From Planctomycetota bacterium (GTDB taxonomy: Bacteria > Planctomycetota > Phycisphaerae > SM23-33), in assembly GCA_022705325.1 (NCBI GenBank), contig JAKJER010000022.1, positions 35,401 to 99,400 on the forward strand: 64,000 bases of DNA, read 5' to 3'. Position 1 is the first letter of the stretch, and every line of letters begins with the position of its first letter. A model generated the notes under the pieces. That model was not told the origin of the DNA. It was given only the letters and a program-made list of their open reading frames with translations, and ran no database searches. Position numbers and translations under genes: made by a program. This document shows, piece after piece, positions 46,032 through 55,708 of the stretch.

Positions 46032-48362
46032 ATGACTTGGCGTGGTACCGTCCACAAATGTTCTTCGCGGTTCCTGGCCGGCGCCGGCTCGCACAGGTGG
46101 CTCCTTGCCCTGTTCCCTCTGGCGTTCTCTGCGGGTTCCATCGTCGCGGAGGCGAGGTTGATCGGTGACGCCAGCGGCGTGGTTCAGGGGTCGCCGGTGG
46201 TCAGTCCCGACGGGGCCCACCTTGCCTTGGTCGTGCTGGACGCCAAGACAAAATCCCGCCACGTGATCGTCGACGGCGAGAAGCTCGGCGGAGATTACGA
46301 CAGCATTGCCGCCGGAACTCCTCTCTTCAGTCCGAACGGGCACCGGGTCGCCTTCGTCGCGCGAAGGGGCAAGGAGTGTACCGTCGTCTGGGATGGCGTC
46401 GAAAGCCCCGCCTATCCGGTCATCGGCGAAGGCTGGCCCGTGGCGGACCTCGTCTTCAGCCCCGACGGGGAGGCCTTGGCCTACAAGCTCCGAACCGCCG
46501 GCAAGACGGTGCTGGCGATCGACGGCAGGTGGACGTGGCGCAGCGGTCCGTACGACGACGCGATCGGCGCCGACAACAAGACCATCTGGGGGATCTGGGA
46601 TTTCCAGTTCAGCCTCGACGGGCGGGGCTTTCTGTATCGCGGGAAAGTGGGCGACAAGATGGTGGCGGCTTGGGGGTACATTCCTTTGAACGATCGGAAG
46701 GGGAGCATCACCGTGGAGTGCGGACCGCCCCACGATTCGATCGGGCGGGGCACCCCCGTGTGGTCTACGAATCGGCCGTCCAAACAGGGCGCGACCGGCA
46801 TCGGCTATATTGCAGTTGACGACAAGCAGGAGTTCATCGAGTTTCTCCCCGCCGAAGCCAGGACGAGCCCGCGTGTGAAGCTTCCCCGCCGGGTCCGCAG
46901 CGACATGTCGAGACCCGAGGAAGAAGAAGGCACTTGGGATGCTATCGCCCGCGGCAGCTTGGCCTGCCCGCCGGGGCAGGCCAAGCGGCTGGACTACGTC
47001 GCCTGCAGGGGCGGGAAATGGTCTGCCGTGATTTCAGGCCGGCCCGGGCCCCCGTTCGACGAGATCGGGACGATCCTGTACTCGCCCGACGGAGATCGGT
47101 ACGCCTATGCGGCGCGAAACGGCCCGCGCGTCTGCCTGGTCGTCGACGGCCAGGCGGGGCCGTCTTTCGAGGGCGTTCAGTATCCGCTCAACGTCTTCAG
47201 CCCCGACGGAAAGACCGTGGTCTACGCCGCCAGGACCCCCACCAGTTCCGTCCTGATGGTCGACGGCAAGCAGGTCGCCAGCTACGATCGGATCGACGCG
47301 GCCAGCATCGTCTTCTCCCCCGATGCCAGGCACCTGGCCTTCGCCGCCGGCACGAAGGACAAGAGCTTTGTGGTCTTGGACTCGAAGGCGGGCCCCCCGT
47401 TCGACGAGGTCTCGGGCCTGCGGCTTGGCGAGGGCGGACAAATGGCCTACCGCGCCCGAAACGGCCTGAAGGTGTTCGTCGTCACGGGCACGACCCTCTC
47501 CGAGCCGTACGACCTGATCGCTCCGCTCTCGCCGGTAATCAGCCCGGATGGTCGGCGGGTGGCATGGGCGGCCATGAAGCAGGCGACCTGGAACGTAGTT
47601 GTCGACGGTAAAGCAGGACCGCCTTGCCAGGAGGTCCCCAGCACGATCGCCTTCAGTGCGACTTCCAGGCACATGGCGTACGTGGGGAAGTTCGGCGACG
47701 ACGGGAAGACCGCCTACGGCGTGGTTGTCGACCAGCAGACGGGGCCACGATACACATCCGTCTGGATGCGAGACGGGGGCAGGCTGACCTTCCGGCCGGA
47801 CGACACCCTGCTGTTCTTCGCCCGTAACTCGGCCCTGATCTATCGTGTGGCCGTCGGATCGGACGTGCCTTCTCCGGACATCCACCTGTCCAGCCTGGTG
47901 CCGTTGGCGCCGTCCGGCGGTCAGACTGCCCCGCTCGAGAAGGACCGCTCCGCTACGGGAAGCCCGCTCCGCATCTGCGGTCAAGAGTTTGCCCGGGGAG
48001 TTGGCGTCAAGACCCTCTCGGAATTGACCTACAGCCTGCCTGACATCTTCATGGAGAAGAGTCTGCGCGGCCGGGAGAGGAAGCACGCCAGGGGAAAGGG
48101 GATTCCTCCGGTGCGGTTCGTGGCTCTTGCGGGCGTCGATGACAGCGCCGCCCCGGACGCCGGCGTGGTCTTTCAGGTCTTTGCCGACGAAAACAAACTG
48201 GCCGAATCTCCCTTGCTGCGCCGGGGCGAGTTTCACGCCTTCGCCGTGCCGCTTTCTCCGGCCGCTCGACGGCTCCGCCTGGTCGCCACAGGAGGCAAGA
48301 GCGCGGTTGTGGGAATCCCAGCCGACTGGTGCGATGCGGGCCTGGTTCTTCAGGATGACTGA
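46032..48362 (+). CDS. secreted PD40 propeller protein with C-terminal NPCBM domain
   Basis: The start at 46032 is supported by GGTGG five bases before it; in-frame ATGs exist upstream at 45996 and 46020. The 776-residue protein has a signal-type segment (about 22-40), then repeated blades carrying variants of VFSPDGxxxAYAA, as in TolB-type propellers (VVSPDGAHLAL, LFSPNGHRVAF, VFSPDGEALAY, LYSPDGDRYAY, VFSPDARHLAF, VISPDGRRVAW). The C-terminal ~150 residues match an NPCBM module: CGQEFARGVGVKT, FVALAGVDDSA and FQVFADENKLAESP. NPCBM modules bind carbohydrates. I infer an extracellular sugar-binding sensor or scaffold. It converges with the next gene, with a 13-base overlap. Confidence 0.7.
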   Translation: MTWRGTVHKCSSRFLAGAGSHRWLLALFPLAFSAGSIVAEARLIGDASGVVQGSPVVSPDGAHLALVVLDAKTKSRHVIVDGEKLGGDYDSIAAGTPLFSPNGHRVAFVARRGKECTVVWDGVESPAYPVIGEGWPVADLVFSPDGEALAYKLRTAGKTVLAIDGRWTWRSGPYDDAIGADNKTIWGIWDFQFSLDGRGFLYRGKVGDKMVAAWGYIPLNDRKGSITVECGPPHDSIGRGTPVWSTNRPSKQGATGIGYIAVDDKQEFIEFLPAEARTSPRVKLPRRVRSDMSRPEEEEGTWDAIARGSLACPPGQAKRLDYVACRGGKWSAVISGRPGPPFDEIGTILYSPDGDRYAYAARNGPRVCLVVDGQAGPSFEGVQYPLNVFSPDGKTVVYAARTPTSSVLMVDGKQVASYDRIDAASIVFSPDARHLAFAAGTKDKSFVVLDSKAGPPFDEVSGLRLGEGGQMAYRARNGLKVFVVTGTTLSEPYDLIAPLSPVISPDGRRVAWAAMKQATWNVVVDGKAGPPCQEVPSTIAFSATSRHMAYVGKFGDDGKTAYGVVVDQQTGPRYTSVWMRDGGRLTFRPDDTLLFFARNSALIYRVAVGSDVPSPDIHLSSLVPLAPSGGQTAPLEKDRSATGSPLRICGQEFARGVGVKTLSELTYSLPDIFMEKSLRGRERKHARGKGIPPVRFVALAGVDDSAAPDAGVVFQVFADENKLAESPLLRRGEFHAFAVPLSPAARRLRLVATGGKSAVVGIPADWCDAGLVLQDD

Positions 48363-51016
48363 CCCGGCCGGGAGGTTGCCGCGTCCACGATCGCCTGGCG
48401 AGCCCGGACCGTCTCCTCGCTGTAGGGGAACTGCTCGTTGAGAGCCTTGTATATCTTCCGGGCTTCGTCCAACTGTCCCAACCCCGCCATCGCGCGGACT
48501 TGACCCAGCAGGAGCCTGCGGCGCGACAGGTCATCCGGTTGCATCATCATCGCCTGAGAGGCCAGCAGGAAGGCTCGCGTGTATTCCTTCCGGGCCAAAC
48601 GAGCCAGGACGCCCGCCTCCAGGACCGCCTGATCCAGCCGAAGAAGCGGATGCTTCTCCAACAGACCGCCGATCGCGGCCATCGCGTTGTCCGCGTCGTC
48701 GGAGCCGACTGGTTCTTCTGTCCATCTGCGGACCGACCTGAGGGCGGCCTCGGTCTGAATGCGCTCGGCTTCGGACAGTTCCGCCGTCTTGCCCGCCAGT
48801 TGAACGAGAATCTGCCGGGCTTGGTCGATCTGGCCCAGATAGAGCATCGCCTCGGCCCGCACCCGGCGAGTTTGCCGCGAAAGGTACGCGCCCTGGTCAG
48901 GGACCTGAGGGCCGGACGGGGGAGGTTGCGAAACGGCGCCCTGGATTCCATCGAGCAAGGCGAGAGCATCGGCGGGTTTGGCCAGGGACCCCGTCAGCAG
49001 ATCCGCCAAGGCCAGCGCGGCCTCGCTTCGGATTGCCGAACCGCTTGGCGCCTTGTCCATTGCGGCCCGCAGGAACCGCTCTGCCGCGTCGTACTGCTGG
49101 TGCGGCGAGTCTTGGATCGCTGCCCCCAACCGAACCAGTTGCTCGGGCGAAACGCCGGCGATCACTTCGCCGGACCGCTTCACCAGGGTTTGGCTGGCGA
49201 CTCGGCAGAGGCTGCCGCGAGGGTCGCGGCAGGCCCAGACGTGCACATTGAGCAAGTCCGCGATGGGCGTGACCGTGGCGAATTCTTTTACCCGCCTGAG
49301 CAGGTCCGCCTCCACCCGGGCGAAGGGATGGTTCTCCGGCCAGCGCCACGGAACGTGCAGGTGGATCCGCCCGGTCGCGCTGGCCAGGACCTTCCCGCCC
49401 GCCTTGTCGAGCACGTCGAGCGTGACCGTTCGCACGCCCGGACGCAGGAACACGTGCTGGACAGAGTCTCCCTGGGCAACCTGCCCATCATCAAATCGCC
49501 AGGTGCAGACGGCCTCCGGCGTCGAGCCGGATATCTGGGCCGTCAGGCGGCGGACAAGGATGTCCTCCGCCGGACGGGGGGCCATGCACTGCACGAGTGT
49601 GCCAACGTCGCCTTGATCCCAGGCGAAGCTTGCTCGCACTCCGCCGTCGCGGTCCTGTGGCGGGTCCGTCCGGCAGGGGGCGACCGGTTCGAACGGCTGA
49701 TACACCCTGCCCATAATGACGGGGGAGTCTTCCCAGGGCGGCTTCCAGCCCAGGGAGACATCGAAATTCCCGTTTCCGCAGTACTGGTAGATCTCCAGAC
49801 GGTGGGCGCCAGGGTCCAGTTTCAACGCGATGATCTTATGCAGGTTGAACCTGTCGTGTTTCGTGGAGGCTAACCGCGTCGCCTCCCACGCGGACAGGTG
49901 CAGCACCAGCTTTCCGTCGACCGCGAGGTCCGCGGCCGCTCGGGCCATGAGGTGAAACTGATATTCCCCGCCCACGGCGATTCGGAAGAACCCCACGTAT
50001 CTCGACAGCGCGAGCGGGGCGGCCGTTGCGTTGAGATAGCTCCGTGCGTCGGTCTGCCACGGGCGAAATGGCAGCCGATCCCGAAGTGCTTCCAGTTCCA
50101 GGATCTTCCCCGCGATGAAATCCGATTTCTTCCAGAGGGACTGGAACTCCGGCAGGGTCCTCACCGCGGGGCTGTATTCCTTCAGATAACGGCATTCGTG
50201 AATCAGGCCGGCCTGTGGTGTCCAGTCCAGCCGCTGGGCGTTCCCGCCTTGCTCCACGAGGTAGATCAGGAACTCCCGCTCTCCACTCGATGAGTCAAAG
50301 AGGATTTCCATCGGCTCCGCGGGATGGGCCCAGAGAACGCGGCATCCGACGCGCCGGCCCTGGAGGGAATAGACCAGGGGTGTCAGGAGTGTGGGATCCA
50401 TCCCGGGCACGCAGATCACAGCGTGGGCGGCGCTTGGAGGGTTGACGACGAATCCGGCTTCCCGGATCACGGAACAGTTGGTCGTGAGTTGGAGATGTCT
50501 TGTCCCGGGGGGGATCTGCACCTTGCGTTTCCGGCTGTTCGAGTATTTCCCGCTTTGCCATTCGGCGATTTTCGTGCCGTCGGCCAGCACGGTCACGGTT
50601 CCCTGGACCGGGGTGCAAGTGAACCAGAGATACGCAGGCTTGACCTCGAAGAGGGCGTCTCCCCAGGAAGCCTTGGGCGGGTTGTCGTCTTGGTCCTTCT
50701 GCAACCCCGCGAGCCGCGCGCACTTGGTATTGGGGTCGAACGTCAGGCCCTTGCCACCCGCCGGCTTCAGGTCTGCCAGAAAGAGATCCGTCGGCCCCAC
50801 CCAGCTATTACCGACGACCACGGGGAAACGAATCTTCGCCTCTGCCACGTGCCACGGTCCCTGTTGCGGTGATCCTTCGCTCTGTGCGGGCCTTGTGGAT
50901 GCCAATGGGGCCGACGGGAGTGAGGGCGTGCCGCCCGCACCTCGGGGGCGAGTCCTGGCGGACATGCCGCTCACCGTCATCGACAGGACAAGACACATCG
51001 CCCCAATCCTGTACAT
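48350..51016 (-). CDS. secreted multidomain protein (PA14-like, PKD-like, TPR-like)
   Basis: The start MYRIGAMCLVLSMTVSGM at 51016 gives 888 residues with a signal peptide. A β-rich N-terminal region is followed by a PA14-like domain (about 320-420: VGFFRIAVGGEYQFHLMARA, then DLAVDGKLVL, GAHRLEIYQY). A PKD-like domain follows (about 485-535: CTWRFDDGQVAQGDSVQHVF). The last ~300 residues are helical TPR-like repeats. PA14 and PKD are carbohydrate- and adhesion-associated modules. The 3' end overlaps the convergent propeller gene by 13 bases. It probably works at the cell surface; the exact role is unknown. Confidence 0.65.
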   Translation of the reverse strand: MYRIGAMCLVLSMTVSGMSARTRPRGAGGTPSLPSAPLASTRPAQSEGSPQQGPWHVAEAKIRFPVVVGNSWVGPTDLFLADLKPAGGKGLTFDPNTKCARLAGLQKDQDDNPPKASWGDALFEVKPAYLWFTCTPVQGTVTVLADGTKIAEWQSGKYSNSRKRKVQIPPGTRHLQLTTNCSVIREAGFVVNPPSAAHAVICVPGMDPTLLTPLVYSLQGRRVGCRVLWAHPAEPMEILFDSSSGEREFLIYLVEQGGNAQRLDWTPQAGLIHECRYLKEYSPAVRTLPEFQSLWKKSDFIAGKILELEALRDRLPFRPWQTDARSYLNATAAPLALSRYVGFFRIAVGGEYQFHLMARAAADLAVDGKLVLHLSAWEATRLASTKHDRFNLHKIIALKLDPGAHRLEIYQYCGNGNFDVSLGWKPPWEDSPVIMGRVYQPFEPVAPCRTDPPQDRDGGVRASFAWDQGDVGTLVQCMAPRPAEDILVRRLTAQISGSTPEAVCTWRFDDGQVAQGDSVQHVFLRPGVRTVTLDVLDKAGGKVLASATGRIHLHVPWRWPENHPFARVEADLLRRVKEFATVTPIADLLNVHVWACRDPRGSLCRVASQTLVKRSGEVIAGVSPEQLVRLGAAIQDSPHQQYDAAERFLRAAMDKAPSGSAIRSEAALALADLLTGSLAKPADALALLDGIQGAVSQPPPSGPQVPDQGAYLSRQTRRVRAEAMLYLGQIDQARQILVQLAGKTAELSEAERIQTEAALRSVRRWTEEPVGSDDADNAMAAIGGLLEKHPLLRLDQAVLEAGVLARLARKEYTRAFLLASQAMMMQPDDLSRRRLLLGQVRAMAGLGQLDEARKIYKALNEQFPYSEETVRARQAIVDAATSRPGQSS

Positions 51017-51429
51017 GTCACATGCCTTTCCACTAGAGGACAAACTCAGGTCGGACTCGATTCAAGCACGACAAACAGTCCTGAGGCCCATAGGCTCTCA
51101 ACGTACTGCGTCGGGGCATAATGCAACACTTCGCGCAGCTGACCTCCCTCGTCTTCCGTACAAGGGTGAACGAGAGGATCTTCAGCGTTTGTGGCTTGTT
51201 TCGCAGGGTGATGCGCAGCCGAGCCTATGGGGCGCCATGGAATCTCCCTCCTCTCGGCACAGTCTGAGGGGAGGAGATCAGATCGATCTCTGCATCGTCC
51301 CAGCCGCCGCCGGTGGAGTCCGCCGGCCGAGGACTCCCCTTGTCTTATCGCCCAATGTGTCCATCCGAGAGGCTGTTTTCCCCGCCATCGGTTGTGCCGC
51401 TGTTGCGCTGTTTCGACCAGGGGAAAGCG
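51017..51429. other. intergenic stretch without a recognisable gene
   Basis: About 410 bases separate the start of the PA14/PKD gene from the tRNA-Phe terminator. Several frames are open by virtue of GC content, but none has a ribosome site with a sensible start or a recognisable motif. The stretch presumably includes the promoter of the PA14/PKD gene. It lies just inside the tRNA-bounded interval, where an integrase gene might once have been, but no remnant could be identified. Confidence 0.4.
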
Positions 51430-51471
51430 GCAAAGAAGAAGCCCCCACAAGTTCTTGTCTTGCGGGGGCTT
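51430..51471 (-). terminator. terminator of tRNA-Phe
   Basis: On the minus strand a 13-base-pair stem (AAGCCCCCGCAAG with CTTGTGGGGGCTT, one G-U pair, 7-base loop) begins a few bases after the tRNA 3' end. It is followed by CTTCTTT. The stem is partly conserved in the degenerate copy at 26143. Confidence 0.85.
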
Positions 51472-51477
51472 ATTGCA

Positions 51478-51550
51478 TGGGCAGGGGCGGAGTTGAACCG
51501 CCGACACCGTGATTTTCAGTCACGTGCTCTACCAACTGAGCTACCTACCC
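51478..51550 (-). tRNA. tRNA-Phe (GAA)
   Basis: The minus strand folds as a standard 73-nucleotide tRNA. The acceptor stem is GGGTAGG with CCTGCCC (one T-G pair), with discriminator A. The D arm is GCTC-AGTTGGTA-GAGC, the anticodon arm CGTGA-CTGAAAA-TCACG, and the T arm GGCGG-TTCAACT-CCGCC. The anticodon GAA is at 51515-51517. The CCA end is not encoded. It lies between a promoter-like pair at 51574-51601 and a terminator, so it is a single-gene unit. Confidence 0.95.
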
Positions 51551-51573
51551 GTCGGCTTGCGTCAAGCTATGTT

Positions 51574-51601
51574 AGTCTACTCGCAGCGGCGAAAAAGTCA
51601 A
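51574..51601 (-). promoter_or_regulatory. candidate promoter of tRNA-Phe
   Basis: On the minus strand TTGACT (51596-51601) and TAGACT (51574-51579) are 16 bases apart. The -10 box ends 23 bases before the first base of the tRNA, which gives a leader of about 15 bases. Confidence 0.5.
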
Positions 51602-51647
51602 GCCGGTCTTTGGCTCGAGGGGAAATTTCCTACGCTGCTCGGGCGGA

Positions 51648-54056
51648 TTACTTGTTCTCGGCGAAGGTGAAGCCCGTTCGCCTAGCCAGGTTGTCCCAGT
51701 TGAACCACTCGCTGCGGATTCGCCACTGGCGGATCGCGAGGGCCTGGTTGGCCAGGCGGGGGCGATACTGGTCCTCGTACTCTCCGACCACCGGCGGGCG
51801 GTAGTCGACCCGCTGGGCGACCAGGACCGAGCCGTCGCTGGGGAGGGCGATGACGGCCGGCTTGGAAGGATCCTTGACGGAGGCTTCGGGGTTCTCGGGC
51901 GCCAGGGCGAAGGCCTGCTTGAGGAACTCTTCGCGGATGGCGTCGGTGGGCAACGACAGACCCGGCACCCGGGAGGGGACGAACTCCACGGGCTGGACGA
52001 GCAGGATCTCCAGCCCCGGCTGGCGGCCGGTCAACCTGGCCCGCATCATCTGCATCTGCTGCAGGTTGACCTCCTGCTTGCGGGGGAGCATTTCCGTCTT
52101 GGTCAGGTCGAGGTTGCGGGCCTTGGCGGCCTCTTCCATCGCCTTGCCGGAGGCAAGGATCTTCTGGGCCTCTTGGCGGGCCTTCTCGAAGGCCTTCTTG
52201 ATCTTGATGTCGCGCGCGACCTGTTGGCGAAGACCGGGGATGCTGTCGATGGTCTCGGGCACGTAGGCGGGCACGGCCTGGGTCAGCCGCCACAGCATGA
52301 CGCCCATGGTGTCGCCGAAGACGTAGGCCCGCCGGTCTTCGTTCAGGCGGACGGTCGAGCCGGTCTGCTTGTCACTCTTCTGGAAGGGGGCGGCCTGGAA
52401 AGCCGTCTCCGTAAGCCACTGCCCGCCGAAGAACTGCTGGCTGCTGCTGGCGCTGCGGAGCAGTTGGTTCTCGGCCAATTCCTGGCGGTCCACCAGGGCG
52501 GTCTTGCCCACGGCGATGGGGAACATCCGCAGCGACTCTTCCCCGCCGTAGGGGAAGAGAACTTCGCGGCTGTTGGCCCGCAGGCGGGTGAACATGCCCC
52601 AGCGGATCTGGACCGGCTGGGTGGTGGGCTTGGACGCGGGCTGGGTCTTGGGCTGGGTGGCGGGAGCAGTGGCGGGCGTGGTCGGCCCGAAGACCTGCTG
52701 CGTGATCTGCTCCAGGGCGGCGCCCAGCGTGAGCTTGTCCTGGGCCCGCAGGGTCACCTTGACCTTGGGGTCCACGTCGAACTCGCCGTGGCGTCCCCAG
52801 GGGTAGACGATCGTCTGGAGCTTCACCCCGCGCGCCAGTTCCCGGACGGCCTTGTCCAGGGGCATCTGGGCGATGCGGTCGATCACGGCGCGGGGCACCT
52901 CTCGTTCGAGCGCGTCGCGAACGGTCTGGTCGTCCGGCCCAAGGGTCACCTGGGCGGCCACCTGATCGTAAGGGGATTGGCCTTCCTTCAGGTTGCCCTG
53001 GGAGGCGAGCCTGCCGACCTCGGCCTCGGCGAAGCGGAGGATGGCGTCGACATTGGCCTGCACCAGTTCCTCGGTGGCGGCGGCGACGACTTCCTCTTCG
53101 GCCTCCCGCAGGGTCTTGCGGACGCTACGGGTGGGGGCAGGCTGCGTGGCGGGCGCCGTGCTGGGCTGCGTAGCCAGGGGCACTTCCTTGGTGAACTGAT
53201 CGCGGTGAGCCTCGAAGTAGCGGAGGATCTCCTCTGCCGACGGCTCCAGGGCCCGGCGCAGCGGCTCGTGCTGTACCAGCAGATAGTCCACCTTCACCCG
53301 GTTGGGCTGCTTGTATCCGAACCCGAACGAGTCGGTGGCCGGGAAGGTCTCCTGCGGCGCATCCATGTTATCCGTGGCGCTGAGCACGTTGCGGAAGGCC
53401 TGGAACTGCTGGTCGATCTCTTCGGCGGAGGGCTCGGCGACCTGGTCGAGGTACTTCTCTGCCGGGACGCGCACGTACTGGAGTTGGATATTCTCCTTGA
53501 GGTCCTGGTAGAGGTGCTTGAGGTGCTGCTCCGACGGCGGGGCCAGGACAACGGCGCTTTCATAGGCCTTCTGGACCAGCAGCCACTTGCCGACGGACGA
53601 GCGGAGGTTGTCCATGCCGATGGTCTGGCCCTGGGAGCGGAGGCGGTCGAGCAGGCTCTCCAACTCGGCGCCCTGCCAGCCGAGTTGGCTGAGGAAGACG
53701 TCGATCTCGGCGCCGGTGACGGTGATGCCCATGTTTCGGGCTTCCTGCTGGAGCAGGACGAAGGCCAGTTCCGACCGGTCGCCCATGTTGAGCAACTGGA
53801 GATAGGGCAGGACGGCCTCGCTGCGAAGTTCGCCCAGGCGGAGATAGTCGCTCAGGATTTGCAGGTCGCCGCCGGCCTGGCTGACCTGCCTGCCGAGGAT
53901 CTTGCCCGACTGGGTCTGCCCGACGGGCAGCTTGCTCGGGTCGCGGCTGGGGAACAGCATCTCCAGGCCCTGGAAGCTGATGAGGAAGCTGACCATCAAG
54001 ATGACCATGACGATGATGACCAACTTCTGGCGTCTACGGAAGAAATCGAATGCCAT
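51648..54056 (-). CDS. membrane-anchored SurA/PpiD-like protein
   Basis: This 802-residue protein starts MAFDFFRRRQKLVIIVMVILMVSF: a short basic cytoplasmic start and one membrane helix, as in PpiD. A SurA-N-like helical region follows, with AFVLLQQEARNMGITVTGAEID being the diagnostic stretch (residues about 95-120). Two segments share PSAEEI followed by a YF/FQAFR helix, as in SurA-type chaperones. Thr/Pro/Gln-rich linkers (ATQPxT repeats) divide the rest. I could not find a full parvulin prolyl isomerase domain. It probably acts as a periplasmic folding helper. It is transcribed alone, with a candidate promoter at 54111-54138. Confidence 0.65.
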   Translation of the reverse strand: MAFDFFRRRQKLVIIVMVILMVSFLISFQGLEMLFPSRDPSKLPVGQTQSGKILGRQVSQAGGDLQILSDYLRLGELRSEAVLPYLQLLNMGDRSELAFVLLQQEARNMGITVTGAEIDVFLSQLGWQGAELESLLDRLRSQGQTIGMDNLRSSVGKWLLVQKAYESAVVLAPPSEQHLKHLYQDLKENIQLQYVRVPAEKYLDQVAEPSAEEIDQQFQAFRNVLSATDNMDAPQETFPATDSFGFGYKQPNRVKVDYLLVQHEPLRRALEPSAEEILRYFEAHRDQFTKEVPLATQPSTAPATQPAPTRSVRKTLREAEEEVVAAATEELVQANVDAILRFAEAEVGRLASQGNLKEGQSPYDQVAAQVTLGPDDQTVRDALEREVPRAVIDRIAQMPLDKAVRELARGVKLQTIVYPWGRHGEFDVDPKVKVTLRAQDKLTLGAALEQITQQVFGPTTPATAPATQPKTQPASKPTTQPVQIRWGMFTRLRANSREVLFPYGGEESLRMFPIAVGKTALVDRQELAENQLLRSASSSQQFFGGQWLTETAFQAAPFQKSDKQTGSTVRLNEDRRAYVFGDTMGVMLWRLTQAVPAYVPETIDSIPGLRQQVARDIKIKKAFEKARQEAQKILASGKAMEEAAKARNLDLTKTEMLPRKQEVNLQQMQMMRARLTGRQPGLEILLVQPVEFVPSRVPGLSLPTDAIREEFLKQAFALAPENPEASVKDPSKPAVIALPSDGSVLVAQRVDYRPPVVGEYEDQYRPRLANQALAIRQWRIRSEWFNWDNLARRTGFTFAENK

Positions 54057-54110
54057 CAGGCGGCTCCTTGCGATCTAGTCTGTGTCCGCCGTCGCGGACG
54101 TAAGCGAACC

Positions 54111-54138
54111 ATGATACCTTTTTCGGCACTTTTTGCAA
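54111..54138 (-). promoter_or_regulatory. candidate promoter of the SurA/PpiD-like gene
   Basis: On the minus strand TTGCAA (54133-54138) and TATCAT (54111-54116) are 16 bases apart in a locally AT-rich stretch. The expected leader of about 50 bases contains a small hairpin GTCCGC/GCGGAC at 54084-54099. Confidence 0.45.
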
Positions 54139-54238
54139 GCGTATCCATCTGCGGCCTTTGCGCGGCATGGTGACGGCGGGGGGGTGGGTTCGACCGGCGA
54201 GGGGGTATTGTCCGCCGCAGGCCGCAAAGCGGGCTGAT

Positions 54239-55699
54239 TCAGCCCTTTATCACGCCCAGGGGCCGCAGACGCGCGACCTTGCGGGACAGGGCCGCCTCGT
54301 GCACGCACCGGACCACCATGTCGATATCCTTATAAGCGTCGCTCTGTTCCTCGGCCAGGCCGGTCCGCGCGCGGGCCCGCGCGATGATGCCCTTGGCGGC
54401 CAGTTCCTGGTCGATCCGCCTGCCGCGGGCGGTGGCGATGGCCGCATGGCGGGAGAGGACCCGCCCGGCCCCGTGGCAGGTCGAGCCGAACGTCTGCTCC
54501 ATTGCCGCAGGACTGCCCAGGAGCACGTAGCTCGCCCGCCCCATGTCGCCGGGAATCAGCACGGGCTGGCCGATCAGGCGGTATCGCTCGGGCAGTTCCT
54601 CGTGCCCGGGCGGAAACGCGCGCGTCGCGCCCTTGCGGTGCACGCAAAGCCGCCGCGCCCGCCCATCCACGATGTGCGTCTCCATCTTGGCGATGTTATG
54701 GGCCACGTCGTACACCTGGCGCAGGCCGAGACTGTCGGCCGGCTGCCCGAAGAAGCGGGCGAAGGTCTTGCGCACCAGGTGCAGCAGGAGTTGGCGATTG
54801 GCCCAGGCGAAGTTGGCCGCCGCCCGCATGGCCGAGAGGTACTGTCGCCCCTGCGGGCTGTCGATCGGGGCGCAGACCAACTGGCGGTCGGGCAACTGGA
54901 TGCCGTACTGCGACGGCGCGTTGCGGAGCGACTTGAGGTAGTCCTGGCAGACCTGGTGGCCCAGCCCCCGGCTGCCGCAGTGGATCATGAACGTCACCGC
55001 GCCCTCGGCCAGGCCAAGCGCCTCAGCCGCCGGCTCGTCGAACACCTGCTCGACGTACTGGACCTCGGCGAAGTGGTTGCCGCTGCCGAGCGTGCCGCAC
55101 TGGTCGGCGCCGCGCTTGTACGCCTCGTCCGACACGGCGTCGGAGTCGGCCCCGTCCAGGCAGCCCAGCGACTCGGTCGTCTCCAGGTCGTCCGGGTCGG
55201 CCAGGCCCATCCGGGCCACGTGGCTCGCCCCTTCGCGGAGGATTTTGCGCAGTTCCTGGCGTGAGAACTCGAACGGTCCGCCCACGCCCACGCCAACGGG
55301 CAGGTCTCGAAAGAGCTGGTCCACCAGTTCCTTCAACCGCGCTCGCACGTCGTGCACATGGAGGTCGCTTCGCATGAGGCGCACGCCGCAGTTGATGTCG
55401 TAACCGACCCCGCCGGGCGAGACCACGCCGCCCTGGCCGGGATCGGTGGCGGCCACCCCGCCGATGGGGAAGCCGTAGCCCCAGTGGATGTCGGGCATGG
55501 CCAGCGACGCGCCCACGATGCCGGGCAGGCTGGCCACGTTAGCCACCTGCGTCACGCCCCCGCCCGCCAGGACGTCGTCGATCAACTCCTCGCTGGAATA
55601 GATGATGCCGTCCACCCGCATCCCGCGCGCTTCGTCGCGGGGGACGCGCCAGCGGTGCGCGTCGATCCGCTCCAGCTTGCCGTGGTATTCCTTTTCCAT
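54239..55699 (-). CDS. rtcB: RNA 3'-phosphate ligase RtcB
   Basis: This 486-residue protein has all metal and guanylate-binding landmarks of RtcB: Asp101 and Cys104 (GYDINCGVR), His209 (LGSGNHFAE), His240 (IHCGSRGLGHQ), His334 (YDVAHNIAK) and His409 in STCHGAGR, the His that takes the GMP. RtcB joins RNA 2',3'-cyclic phosphate or 3'-phosphate ends to 5'-OH ends in tRNA splicing or RNA repair. No intron-containing tRNA is in the window, so repair is the more likely role in a bacterium. It lies nine bases after the archease gene and is co-transcribed with it. Confidence 0.95.
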   Translation of the reverse strand: MEKEYHGKLERIDAHRWRVPRDEARGMRVDGIIYSSEELIDDVLAGGGVTQVANVASLPGIVGASLAMPDIHWGYGFPIGGVAATDPGQGGVVSPGGVGYDINCGVRLMRSDLHVHDVRARLKELVDQLFRDLPVGVGVGGPFEFSRQELRKILREGASHVARMGLADPDDLETTESLGCLDGADSDAVSDEAYKRGADQCGTLGSGNHFAEVQYVEQVFDEPAAEALGLAEGAVTFMIHCGSRGLGHQVCQDYLKSLRNAPSQYGIQLPDRQLVCAPIDSPQGRQYLSAMRAAANFAWANRQLLLHLVRKTFARFFGQPADSLGLRQVYDVAHNIAKMETHIVDGRARRLCVHRKGATRAFPPGHEELPERYRLIGQPVLIPGDMGRASYVLLGSPAAMEQTFGSTCHGAGRVLSRHAAIATARGRRIDQELAAKGIIARARARTGLAEEQSDAYKDIDMVVRCVHEAALSRKVARLRPLGVIKG

Positions 55700-55708
55700 T
55701 GCGACGCC

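Noticed and set aside
51046..51507. 153-residue minus-strand frame between the PA14/PKD gene and tRNA-Phe
   Set aside because: It runs through the tRNA gene and its terminator and has no ribosome site or recognisable domain.
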